NCBI GenBank assembly: GCA_003255025.1
Contig: QANY01013727.1
Coordinates: 2,129,849-2,193,848 of the forward strand
Reading direction: 5' to 3'
DNA length: 64,000 nt
Origin: Datisca glomerata
Taxonomy: Eukaryota > Streptophyta > Magnoliopsida > Cucurbitales > Datiscaceae
Part shown: in pieces, positions 60,751 through 64,000 of the stretch
Numbering within the stretch: the stretch's first letter is position 1
Layout: each line of letters begins with the position of its first letter
Program-made: the position numbers and the translations under genes
Notes under the pieces: generated by a model
The model's input: the letters and a program-made list of their open reading frames with translations, nothing else
Databases searched by the model: none
Told to the model about the DNA's origin: nothing

Positions 60751-62472
60751 GTAAAGTGATGCGAAAAAAATGTAGTTGACTCTTAACTTAGGCTCATAAT
60801 AGGAAGTGGTATGGACTAGAACGGGGAGACTTTGGGTAATATCGAAGTAATAAAAAAAAGAGGAGTGCAACACAAGTACTTCCCAAGTGGTCACCCAACT
60901 TAGTTCATCTGACGCCCAAGCACACTTAACTTAGGAGTTCTGATGGGATCCGATGCTTCGGTGCTGGTATGATCGCACCCGTAAGGTGATGCGAAGAAAA
61001 TATCGTTAAGCCTTTTCTTGGGCTCACGATTGCAATTGGTGTGGTCTAGACGGGGGAAATTTGGGGTCGAAACGAAGTAAAAAAAAAAGAGGAGTGCTGG
61101 TCACCAAACTTAGTACTACTCTCGCCCAAGCACGCTTAACTTTGAAGTTCTGATGGGATCTGTTGTTCTAGTGCTGGTATGATCACACCCGTTAGGAGAT
61201 GCGAAGAATATGTCATTATGCCTTACCTAACGGCAACACGAGGACATCCCAAATGGTCACCCAACTTAGTACTACTCTCGTCCAAGTACACTTAACTTTG
61301 GAGTTCTAATGGGATCCGATGCTTCAGCGCAGATATGATCGCACCCGTAAGGTGATGCATAGAAAAGGGCTAACGATTGCAAGTGTTGTGGACTAGATCG
61401 GGGAAATTTAGGGACAGATCGAAGTAAAAAAAAGTGCAGTGCAACACGAGGACTTACTAAGTGGTCACCCAACTTAGTAGTACTCTCGCCCAACCACGCT
61501 TAACTTTTGTGCTGGTATGATCACACCCGTAAGGTAATACGAAGAAAATGTCAATATGCCTTACCTCGGGCTCATGATGGGAAGTGGTGTAAACTAGACT
61601 GGGGAGATTTTAGGGTCGGATCGAAGTAAAAAAAAAAAGAGAAGTGCAACACGAGGACTTCCCAAGTTATCACCCAACTTAGTACTACTCTCAATCACGC
61701 TTAACTTCGGAGTTCTAATTGGATCTGATGCTTTAGTGCTTGTTTGATCGCACCCAAAAGGTAATGCGAAGAAAATGTTGTAAAGCCTTACCTTGAGCTC
61801 AAGACCGGGATATTTTTGTTCGGATCGAAGTAAGAAAAAAGGAGGAATGCAACACGAGGACTTCCCAAATGGTCACCCAACTTAGAACTACTCTCGCCAA
61901 AGTACACTTACTTTGGAGTTCTAATGGGATCCGATGCTTCAGTGTTGATATGATAGCACCCGTAAGGTAATGCGTAGAAAAGGGCTCACGATTGCAAGTG
62001 GTGTGGAATAGACCGGGGAAATTTGGGTACGGATCGAAGTAAAAACAAAAAGCAAAGCGACACGAGGACATCCCAAGTGGTCACCCAACTTAGTACTACT
62101 CTCGCCCATTCCTGATGGGATCTGGTGCTTTGGTGCTGGTATAAGCACACTCGTAAGGTCATGCAAAGAAAAAGTCCTTAAGCCTTACCTTGGGCTCATG
62201 ATGGGAAGTTGTGTAGGCTAGACCGGGGAGATTTTGGGTAGGATCAGAGTAAAAAAAAGAAGAGTGCAACACGAGTACTTCCCAATTGGTCACCCAACTT
62301 AGTACTACTCTCGCCCAAGAACACTTAACTATGGAGTTCTGATGGGATCCGATGCTTCAGTGCCGGTGTGATCGCACCCATAAGGTGATGTGAAGACAAT
62401 GTCATTAAGCCTTACCTTGGGCTCAGGATTACAAGGGAAATTTGGAGTAAGATCCAAGTAAGAAAAAAAAGA

Positions 62473-62591
62473 GGAGTGCAACAAGAGGAGTTCCCAAGTG
62501 GTCCCCCAAATTAGTACTACTCTCGCCGAAGCACGCTTAACTTCGAAGTTCTGATGGGATCATGTGCTTTAGTGCTGGTATGATCGCACCC
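62473..62591 (-). rRNA. 5S rRNA-like copy, full length
   Basis: 119 bp. AAGTTAAGCGTGCTTCGGCG has one change in the box A region, and the 5' end GGGTGCGATCATACCAGCAC is intact. The C box is weakened (ATTTGGGGGACCACTTGG). Confidence 0.85.
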
Positions 62592-62697
62592 ATAAGCTGC
62601 TGCGAAGAAAATTGGTTAAGCCTTGGCTTGGGCTAATGATGGGAAGTGGTGTAGACTAGACGGTGAGATTTTAGATCGGACCGAAGTAAAAAAAAGA

Positions 62698-62816
62698 GGA
62701 GTGCAACACGAGGACTTCCCAAGTGGTCACCCAACTTAGTACTACTCTCGCCAAAGCACTCTTAACTTCGGAGTTCTGATGGGATCCAGTGCTTAAGTGC
62801 TGTTATGATCACACCC
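62698..62816 (-). rRNA. 5S rRNA-like copy, near consensus
   Basis: 119 bp. The whole 3' half (TAGTACTAAGTTGGGTGACC to GTGTTGCACTCC) matches the array consensus, including both halves of the changed helix. Box A reads AAGTTAAGAGTGCTTTGG (two changes). The 5' end is GGGTGTGATCATAAC. Confidence 0.87.
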
Positions 62817-63011
62817 GTAAGGTGATGCGAAGAAAATGTGGTTAAGCCTTGGCATGGGCTCATGATAGGAAGTGGTGTAGACTAGACGATGAGATTTTGG
62901 ATCGGATCGAAGTAAAAAACAGAGGAGTGCAACACAAGGACTTCCCAAATGGGAAGTGGCGTAGAGTAGACGGTGAGATTTTGGATCGGATCGAAGTAAA
63001 AAAAAAAAAGA

Positions 63012-63129
63012 GGAGTGCAACACGAGGTCTTCCCAAGTAGTCACCCACTTAGTACTACTCTCGCCCAAGCATGCTTAACTTTGGAGTTCTGATGGGATCT
63101 AGTGCTTAAGTGCTGGTATGATCGCACCC
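63012..63129 (-). rRNA. 5S rRNA-like copy, near consensus
   Basis: 118 bp, with an intact 5' end and AAGTTAAGCATGCTTGGGCG (one box A change). The C box has lost one base (TAAGTGGGTGACTACTTGG). Confidence 0.86.
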
Positions 63130-63226
63130 GTAAGGTGATGCGAAGAAACTGTGGTTAAGCTTTGGCATGGGCTCATGATGGGAAGTGGTGTAGACTAGAT
63201 GGTGAGATTTTGGATCGGATCGAAGT

Positions 63227-63234
63227 AAAAAAAA
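63227..63234 (-). terminator. Oligo-T Pol III terminator of best 5S copy
   Basis: Eight consecutive T on the - strand directly after the copy at 63235-63353. In most units the equivalent tract is split as TCTTTTTCTTTTTTT. Confidence 0.75.
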
Positions 63235-63353
63235 AGAGTGCAACACGAGGACTTCCCAAGTGGTCTCCCAACTTAGTACTACTCTCGCCCAAGCACGCTT
63301 AACTTCAGAGTTCTGATGGAATCTAGTGCTTAAGTGCTGGTATGATCGCACCC
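63235..63353 (-). rRNA. Best-preserved 5S rRNA copy
   Basis: 119 bp. The only full-length copy in which I find box A and the intermediate element both intact (AAGTTAAGCGTGCTTGGGCG then AGAGTAGTACTAA). The 5' end GGGTGCGATCATACCAGCAC is also intact. Upstream it has C at -1 and GC at -12/-11, the positions reported as important in plant 5S genes, but no TATA-like box near -28. Downstream is an 8-T tract. Differences from the usual plant 5S are the two paired changes of the array helix, GGGAGACC for GGGTGACC, and TTAAGCACTAGATTCC in the 5' half. It could be transcribed; whether it is cannot be seen from sequence. Confidence 0.9.
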
Positions 63354-63385
63354 GTAAGGTGATGCGAAGAAAATGTGGTTAAGCC
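63354..63385 (-). promoter_or_regulatory. 5S upstream region, -1 C and -12 GC
   Basis: Read on the - strand, the bases before the gene give C at -1 (63354) and GC at -12/-11 (63365-63364). The -20 to -32 zone reads AACCACATTTTC, with no TATATA. Most units share this layout (AACGACATTTTC), so the missing TATA box is a feature of the whole family. Confidence 0.55.
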
Positions 63386-63463
63386 TTGGCATGGGCTCAT
63401 GATGGGAAGTGGTGTAGACTAGACGGTGAGATTTTGGATCGGATCGAAGTTTAAAAAAAAAGA

Positions 63464-63582
63464 TGAGTGCAACACGAGGACTCCCCAAGTGGTCACCCAA
63501 CTTAGTACTACTCTCGCCCAAGCACACTTAACTTTAGAGTTCTGATGGGATCTAGTGCTTATATGCTGGTATGATCACACCT
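63464..63582 (-). rRNA. 5S rRNA-like copy, near consensus
   Basis: 119 bp. The intermediate element and C box are intact (TTGGGCGAGAGTAGTAC, GTTGGGTGACCACTTGGG). Box A has one change (AAGTTAAGTGTGC). The 5' end is AGGTGTGATC. Confidence 0.86.
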
Positions 63583-63885
63583 ATAAGGTGATGCGAAGAA
63601 AATGTGGTAAACCCTTGTCATGGGCTCAGGATGGGAAGTGGTGTAGACTAGACGATGAGTTTTTGGATCGGATCAAAGTAAAAAAAATATAGGAGTGCAA
63701 CACAAGGACTTCTTAAACACGCTTAACTTTGGAGTTCTGATAGGATCCGATGCTTTAGTGCGATTATGATCTCACCGGTAAGGTGGTGTGAGGAAAATGT
63801 GGTTAACTCTTACCTTGGGCTCATGATGGAAAGTTGTGTAGACTAGACGGGGAGATTTTGGGCCGGATCCAAGTCAAGAAAAATA

Positions 63886-64000
63886 GGAATGCAACACGAG
63901 GACTTCCCAAATGGTCACCCAACCTAGTACTATTATCGCCCAAGCACACTTAACTTTGTAGTTTCTAATGGGATCGCTGCTTTAGTGCTAGTATGATTGC
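63886..64000 (-). rRNA. 5S rRNA-like copy, cut by window edge
   Basis: The 3' 115 bp of a copy whose first bases lie beyond the window. Box A reads AAGTTAAGTGTGC. A base is inserted before it (AGAAACTAC) and GGGATCGCTGC carries a deletion. Confidence 0.8.

Larger units (their letters stand above)
59461..64000 (-). repeat. 5S rDNA tandem array, block 4 (23 units, open right end)
   Basis: Gene copies at 59469-59587, 59696-59814, 59920-60016 (deleted), 60041-60070 (5' 30 nt only), 60180-60298, 60409-60527, 60632-60750, 60862-60980, 61091-61190 (deleted), 61232-61346, 61436-61528 (deleted), 61641-61755, 61844-61961, 62052-62152 (deleted), 62261-62379, 62473-62591, 62698-62816, 62924-62949 (cut), 63012-63129, 63235-63353, 63464-63582, 63692-63777 (deleted) and 63886-64000 (window edge). 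Copies from about 62470 onward are the closest to consensus and to one another. Confidence 0.93.

Noticed and set aside
6754..64000. CRISPR-like array of regularly spaced repeats
   Set aside because: Unit length, the 5S identity of the repeat and the similar spacers show tandem 5S rDNA; the eukaryotic retroelements also exclude it.
1..64000. tRNA genes
   Set aside because: Apart from the 12-16-base primer-binding sites complementary to tRNA-Met, I saw no sequence with paired tRNA arms and A/B boxes. A covariance-model scan would settle it.

Overview
The window is nuclear DNA from a flowering plant, most likely a eudicot. It is a decayed 5S ribosomal DNA locus that has been invaded several times by Ty1/copia LTR retrotransposons. 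I see no intact protein-coding host gene. The plant assignment rests on the 5S sequence, on copia pol genes with plant-type motifs, and on primer-binding sites of the TGGTATCAGAGC type. I cannot name the species.

Layout. 1-2225: 3' end of a + strand copia element (RNase H remnant plus LTR). 2226-6753: degenerate sequence with a 112-bp minisatellite and a possible Ty3-type LTR end. 6754-12648: 5S block 1 (about 27 units). 12649-22941: copia element B, + strand, rearranged by two internal inversions and carrying an inserted 1.9-kb LTR-like repeat. 22941-33113: 5S block 2 (about 47 units). 33114-41974: copia element A, - strand, complete from end to end, with a 5-bp target duplication in the 5S spacer. 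41975-47088: 5S block 3 (24 units). 47089-57778: copia element C, - strand, carrying a nested solo LTR and a nested DNA-transposon-like insertion. 57779-59460: second copy of the LTR-like repeat, then an inverted piece of copia LTR. 59461-64000: 5S block 4 (23 units, running off the window).

The 5S units. All are transcribed from the - strand. A unit is about 119 bp of gene plus about 105-110 bp of spacer. Most copies are damaged in the internal promoter, and many are truncated. Against the plant 5S sequence as I know it, the family shares four substitutions in the helix IV/C-box region, and these form two compensatory base-pair changes. Higher-order duplications of 3, 7 and 8 units can be followed through shared private mutations and deletions. 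The right edge of the window is the most homogeneous part.

The retroelements. The three main copies belong to one copia family with long LTRs of about 1.8-2.2 kb (one copy is 2.7 kb). Each lacks a different coding segment: B has lost gag, A has lost protease and the front of integrase, and C is split by insertions. None can be autonomous now. Palindromes in the LTR and three local inversions are the most unusual structural features. There is no coordinated gene system here; the interest lies in 5S array evolution and in how retroelements break it up.
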